The translations under genes were made by a program, and so were the position numbers. 64,000 nt of DNA from Chryseobacterium sp. PMSZPI (GTDB taxonomy: Bacteria; Bacteroidota; Bacteroidia; Flavobacteriales; Weeksellaceae): the NCBI RefSeq assembly GCF_002835665.1, contig NZ_PIZV01000079.1:27511-91510 (forward strand). The letters run 5' to 3'. Below the pieces are notes generated by a model. It did no database searches. It had not been told where the DNA came from and was given only the letters and a program-made list of their open reading frames with translations. Shown here piece after piece: positions 37,426-46,826 of the stretch (its first letter is position 1; each line of letters opens with the position of its first letter).

Positions 37426-37527
37426 TTTTAGTAAATATTTAAAGATTAAAATATTTAAAGATTAAAAAAATAAGATCTTGGAAATCTTTAAATTACTTAA
37501 ATACATTCAATCTTTTAATGTTAAAAT
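37426..37527 (-). repeat. Intercistronic repeat spacer, nuoA-nuoB
   Basis: Two direct copies of ATATTTAAAGATTAAA sit side by side, with an inverted GAAATCTTTAAATTACTTAA beyond, so hairpins are possible. The words differ from the TTTGAAATTTGA type of the other nuo spacers. Confidence 0.45.
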
Positions 37528-37899
37528 TTATTTATCCCAATCAAGTGCACCACGTTTCCAAACATAGAAAAACGCCATGAAGAAGATTGCTACAAAGGTA
37601 AGTACCGCTAAGAATCCTTCCATTCCGAATTCTCTGAAGTTTACCGCGTAGGGATAAAAAAATACGATTTCAATATCGAATAGTACAAACAATACCGCAG
37701 TCAGGAAGTACTTGATGGAAAACGGTGTTCTTGCATTTCCTTCTACAGGAACTCCACATTCCCAGCTTTGGTTTTTTACAGAGTTTCCTTTTTTCTGCTG
37801 TGGGCCCAAGAAATGTGCTCCAAGCAAAGAAACCGCTACAAATCCTATTGCTACACCAGCCTGGATAAGGATTGGAATATAACTTTCAGGTAAATTCAT
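37528..37899 (-). CDS. nuoA: NADH-quinone oxidoreductase subunit A
   Basis: The product is 123 aa with three membrane helices. The loop motif SWECGVPVEGNARTPFSIKY and FDIEIVFFYPYA are typical of NuoA. It is the first gene of the nuoA-N operon; a TAAATTTG box 23 nt upstream is the probable operon promoter. Confidence 0.95.
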   Translation of the reverse strand: MNLPESYIPILIQAGVAIGFVAVSLLGAHFLGPQQKKGNSVKNQSWECGVPVEGNARTPFSIKYFLTAVLFVLFDIEIVFFYPYAVNFREFGMEGFLAVLTFVAIFFMAFFYVWKRGALDWDK

Positions 37900-37922
37900 T
37901 TTTGCATTATTATCTCAATTTG

Positions 37923-37930
37923 CAAATTTA
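37923..37930 (-). promoter_or_regulatory. -7 box of the nuo operon
   Basis: TAAATTTG on the minus strand matches TAnnTTTG, 23 nt before the nuoA start codon. A TTG at the right distance is not evident. Confidence 0.5.
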
Positions 37931-38021
37931 ACGAATAAACAATAAAGCATGAAATTTATCAGCTTAAAAGTAGGATGAAAATAGGGAAAACTGATAATTT
38001 AGAATCAATAAAAATAACAGG

Positions 38022-38198
38022 TTATTTCTTCATTTTTTTAAGAAGAGAGTAGGCCATAAATGCAATATATCCAAAAAGAATACTGGCAAAAAGGATGTTG
38101 ATGACAGTATTGGTTTTATCATCAGGTGACTGGAAAAAAAAGTTGTAAACAATAAATCCGGCGATTAAAATGGCAAAGATGATAAGCTGTGGTTTCAT
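38022..38198 (-). CDS. Small membrane protein, 58 aa
   Basis: ATG at 38198 to TAA gives 58 aa with two hydrophobic helices: LIIFAILIAGFIVYNFFF (about 5-22) and ILFASILFGYIAFMAYSLL (about 36-54), joined by a polar loop and ending KKMKK. The helix layout and codon use make it a credible gene. It lies between the nuo operon and a GNAT gene. No family is recognised. Confidence 0.7.
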   Translation of the reverse strand: MKPQLIIFAILIAGFIVYNFFFQSPDDKTNTVINILFASILFGYIAFMAYSLLKKMKK

Positions 38199-38303
38199 GA
38201 GGTGAAAATGTTTGAAGTTGGGGAGTATTAGGGTTTGAGTGTGGGAGCGTTTTAGAGTAGAAGAGGAATGTAATTTAATTGATTACTCATTGCTGATTAC
38301 TCA

Positions 38304-39437
38304 TTATTTATCATTTATCATCATGGAGTATGTTCTTCTTCTTTTATGGTTTACTGGGTTATAGTCCTGCCATAATAGTTGGATGCTTTTGTTTTCTTCC
38401 AGTTCAGGGTTGGTTTCAAGGAATTTAACACCTTTCTTTTTGAAAACATCAAAAATTTCTTTGAAGATAATGGACGTTACACCTCTACGTTGATAGTCCG
38501 GGTGGATACCAATCAGGTAAAAATTGGCTCTGTCATTTCTCTTGCCGGCTCTTAAAAAGTGCCACCAGCCGAATGGGAATAATTTTCCTCCGGATTTTTG
38601 TAACGCTTTCGAGTATGAAGGCATTGTTATCGCAAATGAAATAAGATTGTTGTGTTCATCGGTAATACACACGATGAAATCCTTATCGATAAGTTTGAAA
38701 TATTTTTCTTTATAGGTCTTTCGTTGCTCGTCGGAAATTGGGGTGTAAGTAGACAGGTGTTTGTAGGTCTCATCTAAAAGATCAAACATTGGATCTACAT
38801 ATTGGATAATTTCTTCTTTTGTTTTAAATCTTAAAACTTTGAGTTTGTATTTTTCCGAAATTAATTGGTTGAACTTATGAATTTTTTCAGGTAAGGATTC
38901 TGGGAAAATGATTTCAAATTCCACCCATTCTTTTTCTTTTATCAATCCCAGTTTTTCTAAATGTTTGGGATAATATTCGTGGTTGTAAATGCCAATCATG
39001 GTAGCCAGTTGATCAAATCCTTTGATCAGCATTCCTGCTTTGTCGAGATTAGTGAATCCCATCGGGCCCTCTATATTGTTGATGTTTTTTTCTTTGGCGT
39101 AATCAATTGCTTTTTGGATTAATGCCTCAGAAACTTCTTCATCATCAATGAAATCTATCCATCCGAAGCGTACTTTTCGGATTCCTAATTCTTTTTCTTC
39201 TTTATGGTTAATAATGACAGCAATTCTTCCTGCAATTTTGTCATTTTTATAGGCTAAATATTGTTTTGCTTCAGAATATTGAAGTGCCGGGTTTTCGTCA
39301 GCGTTCCAGATGTTGATTTCGTCATTGATAAAAGATGGGACATAGTACGGGTTATTTTTGTACAGATCCATTGGGAATCTTACGAATTGCTTGAGTTGGG
39401 CGGCTGTTTTTACTTCAATAATTGAAACTGTAGACAT
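38304..39437 (-). CDS. GNAT-fold N-acetyltransferase-like protein
   Basis: ATG at 39437 gives MSTVSIIEVKT..., 377 aa. A TTG further out (39464) would overlap the -7 promoter box and is rejected. The C-terminal half has the acetyl-CoA loop IGIHPDYQRRGV and preceding strands of a GNAT fold; the N-terminal half (about 1-190) may be a second, diverged copy. Bacteroidetes carry this as a conserved protein of unknown substrate. Confidence 0.75.
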   Translation of the reverse strand: MSTVSIIEVKTAAQLKQFVRFPMDLYKNNPYYVPSFINDEINIWNADENPALQYSEAKQYLAYKNDKIAGRIAVIINHKEEKELGIRKVRFGWIDFIDDEEVSEALIQKAIDYAKEKNINNIEGPMGFTNLDKAGMLIKGFDQLATMIGIYNHEYYPKHLEKLGLIKEKEWVEFEIIFPESLPEKIHKFNQLISEKYKLKVLRFKTKEEIIQYVDPMFDLLDETYKHLSTYTPISDEQRKTYKEKYFKLIDKDFIVCITDEHNNLISFAITMPSYSKALQKSGGKLFPFGWWHFLRAGKRNDRANFYLIGIHPDYQRRGVTSIIFKEIFDVFKKKGVKFLETNPELEENKSIQLLWQDYNPVNHKRRRTYSMMINDK

Positions 39438-39461
39438 GTCTTTTAAAGGTAAATTTGAGGA

Positions 39462-39469
39462 CAAATATA
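39462..39469 (-). promoter_or_regulatory. -7 box of the GNAT gene
   Basis: TATATTTG on the minus strand matches TAnnTTTG, 25 nt before the ATG at 39437. It supports that ATG over the upstream TTG. Confidence 0.5.
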
Positions 39470-39543
39470 AATAATAATATCTTATACTTTGGCACAGTTT
39501 TTATTTCATTATGGGTACAAATTAAACACAAAATTTATATAAA

Positions 39544-40254
39544 ATGATGGGTTATTATATCATTATTGGAATTTCAATGTTGGTGAGCTGGTGGGTTTCA
39601 TCCAGATTGAAGTCGAAATTTGAGTATTATTCCAATGTACACCTTCGAAACGGTCTTTCGGGGAAAGAGGTAGCGGAAAAGATGTTGAGAGATAACGGGA
39701 TCAACGATGTTCAGGTAATATCAGTTCCCGGCCAATTGACGGATCATTATAATCCGGCAGATAAAACAGTAAATCTTTCTGAAGGAGTTTATATGCAGAG
39801 AAATGCAGCGGCGGCGGCAGTCGCAGCTCACGAATGTGGGCATGCAGTACAACATGCTGTAGGATATTCTATGCTGAATCTACGTTCAAAACTCGTTCCT
39901 ATAGTAAATATAAGTTCTAATCTGATGCAGTTTGTTCTGATCGCAGGTATTGCGATTATGGCAGCTTCAAGAACGATTGAAAACCCGAACGGAAATACCA
40001 CTGTTCTTGCGATTGGGGTGGCGATGTTTGCCATGACAACTCTTTTTGCGTTTGTGACATTACCTGTGGAATATGATGCGAGTAACAGAGCTATGAAATG
40101 GCTTAAGGATACGGGAACTGTAACTCAGGAAGAATTTGTTGGAGTGCAGGATAGTTTAAAATGGGCAGCAAGAACCTATGTTGTTGCAGCTTTAGGTTCT
40201 CTGGCGCAACTTCTTTACTGGGCTTCGTTGTTGTTGGGAGGAAGAAGAGATTAA
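39544..40254 (+). CDS. YugP-type membrane zinc metallopeptidase
   Basis: The product is 236 aa. The zinc site HECGH lies in AAAAVAAHECGHAVQHA, with membrane helices at the N-terminus (2-18) and two near 120-175, then a C-terminal helix. This matches the Zn_peptidase_2 (YugP) family of integral membrane metallopeptidases of unknown substrate. A double ATG opens the gene; either is possible. The 3' end overlaps the convergent YigZ gene by 4 bp. Confidence 0.85.
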   Translation: MMGYYIIIGISMLVSWWVSSRLKSKFEYYSNVHLRNGLSGKEVAEKMLRDNGINDVQVISVPGQLTDHYNPADKTVNLSEGVYMQRNAAAAAVAAHECGHAVQHAVGYSMLNLRSKLVPIVNISSNLMQFVLIAGIAIMAASRTIENPNGNTTVLAIGVAMFAMTTLFAFVTLPVEYDASNRAMKWLKDTGTVTQEEFVGVQDSLKWAARTYVVAALGSLAQLLYWASLLLGGRRD

Positions 40255-40856
40255 TCTTTAAATTCAAATGAAACATATTGCATCTCGGATAATTTTTCCG
40301 AGATGTTTTCTTTTTGTATCAGTTTTAAGGAAGCGGTAAGAATACAGTTTTCATTAGCGTCAAAGTTTAAAACCTTGGCATCGAATTTTGAAAGCAACGT
40401 AAAGATCGTATTCTGTTGATTAAAGTTGAACTGGATTTCAATTTCTGTTTCCAATTCTCTGGTAATGATATTGGCTTCTTCTAAAGTGATTTTTGCAGAT
40501 TCTTTATAGGTTTTTACCAATCCCGAGACACCTAACTTTGTCCCGCCATAATAACGAACAACAATTACCAGTACATTGGTGATTTCATTGGCCAATAATT
40601 GATTGTAAATTGGTAATCCTGCGCTGCCTGAAGGTTCTCCATCGTCATTGGCCCGATAATTTTCCCCATTTAATCCCATTCTGAAGGCATAGCAATGATG
40701 AGTTGCCTTTGGGTGCTCTTCCCTGATTTTTTCCAAAGCATTTTTTAATTCACTTTCATTATTCACGGGGTAAGCATATCCGATGAATTTGCTTCCTTTT
40801 TCTTTTAATAAAGTGTTTTCTATGGGGTTTTCTATGGTTTTGTATTCAAACGTCAT
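40251..40856 (-). CDS. YigZ/IMPACT family protein
   Basis: The product is 201 aa. The motif set KGSKFIGYAYPV, ATHHCYAFRMG, NDDGEPSGSAGLPI and VVRYYGGTKLGVSGLVKTY is diagnostic of the YigZ/UPF0029-N (IMPACT) family. Some members are thought to touch translation control; the exact role in bacteria is not settled. Length is normal. Confidence 0.9.
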   Translation of the reverse strand: MTFEYKTIENPIENTLLKEKGSKFIGYAYPVNNESELKNALEKIREEHPKATHHCYAFRMGLNGENYRANDDGEPSGSAGLPIYNQLLANEITNVLVIVVRYYGGTKLGVSGLVKTYKESAKITLEEANIITRELETEIEIQFNFNQQNTIFTLLSKFDAKVLNFDANENCILTASLKLIQKENISEKLSEMQYVSFEFKD

Positions 40857-40960
40857 CTGTAGTCCTGCTTTATTTATGCAAAAGTATTAAATGCTTTATT
40901 AATCTGCATCATGATCATAAATTAATGAATTTGAAATAATAATTTTGTAAATCAATCATT

Positions 40961-41155
40961 AAATCACAAAAGTCACAAAAGTTTTATTTTAACCACGTTA
41001 GTACCCTCAAGTAAGTTGAGAGGATACTCGCGTAAGAAGTTCACATAAGATGAAAATCAAAGATTTTCAAAAACTTTAGTGATCTTAAAAGGCGTTTAGT
41101 AGTCACTTAAAACGATTAAAGTGTAAGAATCTTTTGTGACTTTTGCGGTTAAATC
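40961..41155. repeat. Inverted-repeat-bounded intergenic element (MITE or REP-like)
   Basis: CACAAAAGTCACAAAAG (40965-40981) and its inverted copy CTTTTGTGACTTTTGCG (41131-41147, one mismatch) bound about 150 bp. Inside are two small hairpins, CTCAAgtaagTTGAG and GAAAATCaaaGATTTTC. There is no open frame. I recall similar AAAAGTCACAAAAG words in flavobacterial genomes, so a dispersed element is likely. It lies between yigZ-like and ribD genes. Confidence 0.55.
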
Positions 41156-41211
41156 TACTTTTAAAAAATATATTTTTTCTAGATTTATAGTGTTTAATAA
41201 AGTAAAGCCAT

Positions 41212-42237
41212 TTATTTTAATGTAAAAAAAGAAATCGTATTGTCTCTATAATTTTCTGTTTTATGAGCTGTATGGTTAAATTCCGGTGCTTTTGTGCCGT
41301 TTTCCAATTTCAGATCTTCACTTTTAATAACAATAGCTTCGTCCCAGAGTTTTGCATCTATGAATTGTTGCAGGGTGAAACGTCCGCCTTCAATAATGAC
41401 AGATTGTATTTGTTCTTTATATAACGCATTCATCAGATCAGCAAGGAAATTATCTTTTTCTATTTTAATGAATTGAATGTGACCTTCGTTTCCTTCTTTA
41501 ATGGAATTTAAAACCAGGGTTCTTGCTTCATTATTAAAAATATTATAATTCCCGGGAACTTTTAAATCGAAATCTATTAAAATTCTGACAGGATTTATTC
41601 CTTCCGTATTTCTAACCGTTAGGCTTGGGTTATCATGTAAAGCGGTTTGTGTACCTACTAGAATTGCATGTTCGTTAGCTCTTAATTGATGAACAAATTG
41701 ATTAGCTAATGCATTTGAAATAGCGGTTGGTTTAAAATCTTTATCTAAAAAACCATCTCCGGATTCTGCCCATTTTAAAATGATGTATGGTCTTTTCTTT
41801 TCGTGGTAAGTGAAAAATCTTTTATTGAGTTCAATACATTCATTTTCTAAAATTCCTGAAACGGCTTCAATTCCAGCATCCTGAATGATCTTTTTTCCTT
41901 TTCCATTTACTTTATCATGGGAATCCATAGCACCGATAACGACTTTTTTGAAGCCTAAGTCTTTAATTTTTAAAGCACAAGGAGGTGTTTTCCCGTAATG
42001 GGCACAAGGTTCCAGAGAAACATAGATTGTAGATTCCGGAATGAGGTCTTTGTTTTCTACAGAATTAATAGCGTTAATTTCTGCATGGTTTTCTCCTGCT
42101 TTATGATGATAACCTTCGCCGATGATTTTCCCATTGTGGACGATTACGCTTCCCACTAAAGGGTTGGGATAGGTTTTGCCGAGTGCTTTTTGTGCAAGCT
42201 CAATGCATCTTTTAATATAAAGTTCGTCGTTGTTCAT
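41212..42237 (-). CDS. ribD: Bifunctional riboflavin biosynthesis deaminase/reductase
   Basis: The product is 341 aa. The N-terminal deaminase has the zinc motif HAEINAI with PCAHYGKTPPC, and the C-terminal reductase has ILKWAESGDGFL, LVGTQTALHDNPSLTVR and IIEGGRFTLQQFI. It performs the second and third steps of riboflavin synthesis from the GTP-derived pyrimidine. No other rib gene is adjacent. Length suits the family. Confidence 0.95.
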   Translation of the reverse strand: MNNDELYIKRCIELAQKALGKTYPNPLVGSVIVHNGKIIGEGYHHKAGENHAEINAINSVENKDLIPESTIYVSLEPCAHYGKTPPCALKIKDLGFKKVVIGAMDSHDKVNGKGKKIIQDAGIEAVSGILENECIELNKRFFTYHEKKRPYIILKWAESGDGFLDKDFKPTAISNALANQFVHQLRANEHAILVGTQTALHDNPSLTVRNTEGINPVRILIDFDLKVPGNYNIFNNEARTLVLNSIKEGNEGHIQFIKIEKDNFLADLMNALYKEQIQSVIIEGGRFTLQQFIDAKLWDEAIVIKSEDLKLENGTKAPEFNHTAHKTENYRDNTISFFTLK

Positions 42238-42299
42238 ATTTTAAAAAGAAAAAGCGAAGACAAATTGCTTTGCTCCGCCTTTATATATTGTATTTACTT

Positions 42300-44099
42300 T
42301 TATTCTCCGGTGATAATGTTGTGGAGATTTTGTTTTAATGTTTCCAAATGAGCTTTTTTCTCATCAATCGTATTGTAAGTATCTCTTAACAACGGATTTT
42401 CTCTGGATGGTTTGTTGAAGAAAGAAAGGTTGTTTTCAAGTTTAACAATTTCGGCTTCAAGATCAGAAATTTGATTTTTGATTTTTCTTGCTTTGTCTGT
42501 CAATTGATTTTCAGATAATCCTTCTTCTTTTAATTCAAGCTCATTGATCTTATTTATTTTCAATTTTTCTCTTAAAGTCTTGTTGAATTCAGAGTTGATT
42601 GAAATTTTGTCTCTTGGAACTTTACCGATATTATTCCATGCTGTCTTGATTTGCTCAATCTTTTCGATGCTTCCATCTTCATTGGTAACCATTTTCAATT
42701 CTTCAAGAAGAGCTTTCTTGTTTTTGTAGTTTTCTTTCCAATTGTCAGTAGAAGTATTGCTCTTCTCTCTGTAATTGTTGAAGAAACCATTACATGCATC
42801 ACGGAATTCATCCCAGATTTTGTTGGTCATGCTTTTTGGAACGTGGCCAATTTTTTTCCAGTCTTCCTGTAGTTTTTTGAATAACGGAACGGAAATATCC
42901 CATTCTTCATTGTTCATATTGTCTTGTGCAGTCTGGATTAATTTTAATTTTTCCTCCAGGTTAGCCTGCTGAGAACCTTTTAAAGATTTATAATAATTAT
43001 TCTTTATGGTATTGAACCCTCTAAGAGTTGTCTTAAACTCATTCCAATTCTGATTGGATAATTTTCTTGGAACACTTCCGGTTTTTAAGAATTCGGTACG
43101 AAGATCTTCCACTCTCTTGATTGCATTTTGCCAATAATTATGGTTAGGCGTTTCGGAAGGCTCAGAAAGTTTTTTGATCTCAGTAATAATCTGATTTTTC
43201 TTTTCAAGATTGTCGTTCTGTTCCTTTTCAATAACGGCAGAGAGTTCAGATTTTCTTTCGTGAATTTTGTTGGAAATTTCTTTGAATTCTTCCCAGGTTT
43301 TTTCACGGAATTCTTCTGAAACAGGTTCTGCTTCTTCTTTCCAAAGTTTGTGAAGGTATTGAAGTTCGTTTAATGCTTTTTGAATAACAGGCTCATTTTC
43401 CAATTCTTTAGCACGGGCAATGATGTGCTGTCTTTTTTCAAGATTGTGGCTATATTCTTGTTCCAAAAATTCTTTATTCAAATCAAGCATTTGATAAAAC
43501 TGATTCAAATGATGGAAGTAATTATTATTAAGAATCTTGAATTCGGATTTGGCAACTTGTCCCGCCCTTGACCACTCTTCTTTGATTTCACGGATGGATT
43601 TAAAAAGATTGATTCCCGGTTCGGAGCTTGTATATAGATTTTTAAGTCTTTCGATAATATTTTGACGATGTTCAAGATTTTTCTTTTGTTCCTCTTCCTG
43701 CCCTTTTTGAAAATCGTCGTGCTTCTCCCTGAAAATATTAACTAAAGCAGAAAATTTAGCTTGTGAAGGGTGTTCATAACCGAAATTTTCAGGAGCATTT
43801 CCGGCTTCTAGATACTCATGCTTCTTATCTTCCACTTCATCATGGATGTAATGACTTGCTTTATCCTTTAGCAGGTTGAATCTTTTGAAGTTTTCACCGG
43901 CATTGGGAGTATTGATGATTTTTTCCATTTCTTTCAAAGCATCTGCTAATGAAATTTCAATATCATCGTGCTCTTCGATATGTTCAGCATCATCTTCATG
44001 GTGCTGTACATCAGGAGAAGGAGTGTTTTCTGATGTCTCTAGAGAAACTTCGTTAGGATTCTTTTCTTCGTTTTCAGAAAGATTGTTTTCTGTAATCAT
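42300..44099 (-). CDS. DUF349 repeat protein
   Basis: The product is 599 aa, rich in Glu and Lys and almost all helical. Several DUF349 repeats of about 70 aa are visible, each with a Trp-rich core such as WKKIGHVPKSMTNKIWDEFR, EEWSRAGQVAKSEFK and WNNIGKVPRDKIS. The N-terminal 50 residues are acidic and disordered, and a coiled coil (KIKNQISDLEAEIVKLEN) lies near the end. Function is unknown; the family is widespread in Bacteroidetes and is read as a cytoplasmic coiled scaffold (inference). It lies between ribD and aroE on the same strand. Confidence 0.85.
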   Translation of the reverse strand: MITENNLSENEEKNPNEVSLETSENTPSPDVQHHEDDAEHIEEHDDIEISLADALKEMEKIINTPNAGENFKRFNLLKDKASHYIHDEVEDKKHEYLEAGNAPENFGYEHPSQAKFSALVNIFREKHDDFQKGQEEEQKKNLEHRQNIIERLKNLYTSSEPGINLFKSIREIKEEWSRAGQVAKSEFKILNNNYFHHLNQFYQMLDLNKEFLEQEYSHNLEKRQHIIARAKELENEPVIQKALNELQYLHKLWKEEAEPVSEEFREKTWEEFKEISNKIHERKSELSAVIEKEQNDNLEKKNQIITEIKKLSEPSETPNHNYWQNAIKRVEDLRTEFLKTGSVPRKLSNQNWNEFKTTLRGFNTIKNNYYKSLKGSQQANLEEKLKLIQTAQDNMNNEEWDISVPLFKKLQEDWKKIGHVPKSMTNKIWDEFRDACNGFFNNYREKSNTSTDNWKENYKNKKALLEELKMVTNEDGSIEKIEQIKTAWNNIGKVPRDKISINSEFNKTLREKLKINKINELELKEEGLSENQLTDKARKIKNQISDLEAEIVKLENNLSFFNKPSRENPLLRDTYNTIDEKKAHLETLKQNLHNIITGE

Positions 44100-44176
44100 A
44101 GCAAATCTTTTATGTGAGTGGCGTTAATGTCCTTATTTAAATATAGCTTTAAAGCCAATTAAAGCACTAATTTATG

Positions 44177-44914
44177 TTATTTTTTTTGAAAATTCCAAAT
44201 TTCCCAAGCTTTTTCTGCTTGCTGCTCAAGCATATAATAGCCATTTATAGTTTTTGCTCCTTTTTCAGAGGCGTTGATGATAAACTTCGTATAGTTGGGA
44301 TTGTATATTAAATCAATAACCAAGTGTTCCTGAGTGAGTCCTTCAAAAGGGAAAGTGAGACAATCTTCAACATTCGGAAACGTGCCTACAGGAGTACATT
44401 GGATAATGATTTTATGGTCCTGAACCGTATCTTTATCCAGATTTTCAAAATTAATTTCAGACTTTCTGGAGATCGTTATTGAAGGTATATTGTGTTTATC
44501 CAAAACATATTTTACAGCTTTGGCAGCTCCTCCATTTCCCAGGATTAAGGCTTTGTCTTGCGATGGCTTCTTGTGAAGAAGAAGTGTTTTTTCAAATCCG
44601 AAAGAATCCGTATTATATCCGGTTTTTTTTCCGTTTTGAATCAAAACACAGTTTACAGCTCCAATCTTTTCCGCCTCGTCACTCAATTCATCCAGGTAAT
44701 CCATGATTTTTTCTTTATAAGGTATGGTGACGTTGAATCCTAAAAGCTCAGGAGAGGAAAAAAGGTTTTCTACTTCATTGATTTCATTCAGGTCAAAAAT
44801 ATCGTAAGAAAAATCTTTAAGCATAAGCTTTTGAAATTTGTTTTCGAAGAATTTCTTAGAAAAAGAATAGGAAATATTTCTTCCTATGAGCCCTAATTTT
44901 TTATTGGAATCCAT
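44177..44914 (-). CDS. aroE: Shikimate dehydrogenase
   Basis: The product is 245 aa, slightly short for the family. The substrate site shows IGRNISYSFSKKFF and FNVTIPYKEKI with catalytic Lys in that motif, and the NADP loop is ILGNGGAAKAV. The ending YYMLEQQAEKAWEIW is typical. It reduces 3-dehydroshikimate in aromatic amino-acid synthesis. It lies 77 bp upstream of the DUF349 gene. Confidence 0.94.
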   Translation of the reverse strand: MDSNKKLGLIGRNISYSFSKKFFENKFQKLMLKDFSYDIFDLNEINEVENLFSSPELLGFNVTIPYKEKIMDYLDELSDEAEKIGAVNCVLIQNGKKTGYNTDSFGFEKTLLLHKKPSQDKALILGNGGAAKAVKYVLDKHNIPSITISRKSEINFENLDKDTVQDHKIIIQCTPVGTFPNVEDCLTFPFEGLTQEHLVIDLIYNPNYTKFIINASEKGAKTINGYYMLEQQAEKAWEIWNFQKK

Positions 44915-44919
44915 TGATC

Positions 44920-44954
44920 AAAAATAAAAAAAAGACCGGAGAAATCCGGCCTTT
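44920..44954 (-). terminator. Intrinsic terminator of the endonuclease I gene
   Basis: AAAGGCCGGA and TCCGGTCTTT pair around TTTC on the minus strand, followed by a long T tract. It separates the nuclease gene from aroE. Confidence 0.75.
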
Positions 44955-44975
44955 CGTTTGAAATATTTTTAATAA

Positions 44976-46778
44976 TTAATCTACAATGAATTTTGTAGAG
45001 AAATGATCTGCTTTTAAAATGTAAGTTCCTTTTACTAAGCCTTTAAGATTAATCTTATTTGAGTTTTTGAAAGGAGCAACAATGGTTTCAATTACTTTTC
45101 CTGAAATGTCATAGATCTCAGCTTTTGAAATTTTGCTTAAGTTTTCTCCTTTTACAAATAATTCGTTGTTTTTTACCGGGTTAGGGTAAACACTAAACTC
45201 AGATTTATCTTTTTTAATATCTGAAGTTGCCAATGTGCTGAAACAATCCCAGCCTAAGTCATCTATTGCAACTCTTGGTCCTTTTGGATCTGTTATTGGA
45301 TTGATAATCTTAATAACTGCATTTCCAGGAACATTAATATTACTAATTGTAGTTGTAGTTGTTGTACCAGTTACAGCGCTATAAGGAACTGTACCCACTT
45401 GAACTCCGTTTACTTCAACATTCAATACTCCTGGTCCTGATCCATATTTTAATGCGGTTGTTACTGTTATGTTTTGTACGCCTCCTGAAAGGGTAGAGCT
45501 TGTTAAGTCGCCTACTCTTAAAGTAATTGCTTTTCCATTAATGGTATCATCTACTCTTGCATCGGTTGCAGTCCATGTTACACTGTTATTGGTCCATACT
45601 CTTGTGGCATAAGCCGGGTTGGTAGAAGTAGGGATGTTGCTGAAGGTTTCTTTTCCACAGCTTCCGGCTACTGGAGGACCGTCAAGAGTTGTTGCTGTTG
45701 CAATATTACTTTGTGGTGAAGAGTTTCCGGCTGCATCTTGAGCTATTACATAGAAAGAATATGGAGTAAGTGGGGATAAACCTGTTACAATAGTAGCTGT
45801 TGTTGTTCCTGAAACAGAAGCTTTTAATACATTGTTTGCATAGATGCTATAAGAGGTTACTCCAATATTATCCGTTGCAGCCGTCCAGCTCAATGCCATA
45901 GAACTTGAAGTTGGGTTGTTGGCAATCAGATTAGTTGCTGCTGTAGGAGCTTGGGTGTCTAAGACAGGAGTTCCCCATATCTGAACGGCATATTCAGGGT
46001 GATCAATAAACGGGTTTCTGTTTCCCTGGACAAGATAGCTTGCGTCATTTCGGGCAATTTCAGTAGGAGATACTGGATCCTGTAAATGCCAGGCTAATAG
46101 TTGATCTCTTTCCCAGATTTGAAGGCCTGGAAATGGAGTGTTCCCAAGCATGCCGCCGGATTGGAAAGTAGAAAGTTGATTTTCATATCGCGTTACAAAA
46201 TAAAAGATCATTCTGGCAACATCTCCTTTGAATTCATCAATAGGTTCAAATACGACAGAAGTATATCCGGGAGATACACTTGTTCCTAATTTGGAACCGT
46301 TGGATGAGATATAACTTGCTGCTCCTACTTTTCCAAATGGATTATTGGATCTCATGCCATTTACTTTACTGTCTGTAGGTCTGATAAAGTGAATGTCAGA
46401 ATACATTGGATTTTGCGATTGGAATAAGCTTTGAGGAACAATATGTTCTCTATTGTAGCAGGTTCCTTCTGGTCCATTCTGTCCACATTGATTTGTTCCC
46501 ATAGCATAACTGTAGTTGTCCGGACCATTGGGTACTTCGGAATAGATATCCAAAACAGTATTGTCTCCTTCGTAATAAACGTCTCTGTCTGTTGTGTAAT
46601 AAGCAGACCATAAGGCAGGATAGCCTATGTAGTTTTGTAAATAAATAATTTCACTTAATTTGGTTTTTAAGCTAGGGCCCGTTAAGCCAAATGCTGAATC
46701 ATAATAACCTGCAGGTATCTGTGCAAAAGCATTGATAAATGCGAAAATTAATAAGGAAAAAGATAGATTTCGTTTCAT
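44976..46778 (-). CDS. Secreted endonuclease I with fibronectin III and T9SS tail
   Basis: The product is 600 aa with a signal peptide (ending INAFAQ). The endonuclease I (EndA/NucM) core has CYNREHIVPQSLF with the catalytic His and SDIHFIRPTDSKVNGMRSNN. A fibronectin type III domain follows (about residues 274-365, APTAATNLIANNPTSSSMAL ...), then a beta-rich middle part and a T9SS sorting domain (VYPNPVKNNELFVKG...GTYILK). It should be an extracellular non-specific nuclease exported by type IX secretion, useful for DNA scavenging or biofilm DNA (inference). Confidence 0.9.
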   Translation of the reverse strand: MKRNLSFSLLIFAFINAFAQIPAGYYDSAFGLTGPSLKTKLSEIIYLQNYIGYPALWSAYYTTDRDVYYEGDNTVLDIYSEVPNGPDNYSYAMGTNQCGQNGPEGTCYNREHIVPQSLFQSQNPMYSDIHFIRPTDSKVNGMRSNNPFGKVGAASYISSNGSKLGTSVSPGYTSVVFEPIDEFKGDVARMIFYFVTRYENQLSTFQSGGMLGNTPFPGLQIWERDQLLAWHLQDPVSPTEIARNDASYLVQGNRNPFIDHPEYAVQIWGTPVLDTQAPTAATNLIANNPTSSSMALSWTAATDNIGVTSYSIYANNVLKASVSGTTTATIVTGLSPLTPYSFYVIAQDAAGNSSPQSNIATATTLDGPPVAGSCGKETFSNIPTSTNPAYATRVWTNNSVTWTATDARVDDTINGKAITLRVGDLTSSTLSGGVQNITVTTALKYGSGPGVLNVEVNGVQVGTVPYSAVTGTTTTTTISNINVPGNAVIKIINPITDPKGPRVAIDDLGWDCFSTLATSDIKKDKSEFSVYPNPVKNNELFVKGENLSKISKAEIYDISGKVIETIVAPFKNSNKINLKGLVKGTYILKADHFSTKFIVD

Positions 46779-46826
46779 TTTTTAAAATTGGGGTGTAAAG
46801 GTATTAAAAAATGAAAATGTAATAGG

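Noticed and set aside
42240..42299. GC-containing imperfect hairpin between the DUF349 gene and ribD
   Set aside because: The stem contains a mismatch and the T tract is weak, so it is not a firm terminator.
44919..44926. TATTTTTG box 5 nt before aroE
   Set aside because: It is part of the T tract of the upstream-facing terminator and no -33 element is visible, so a promoter call is not supported.
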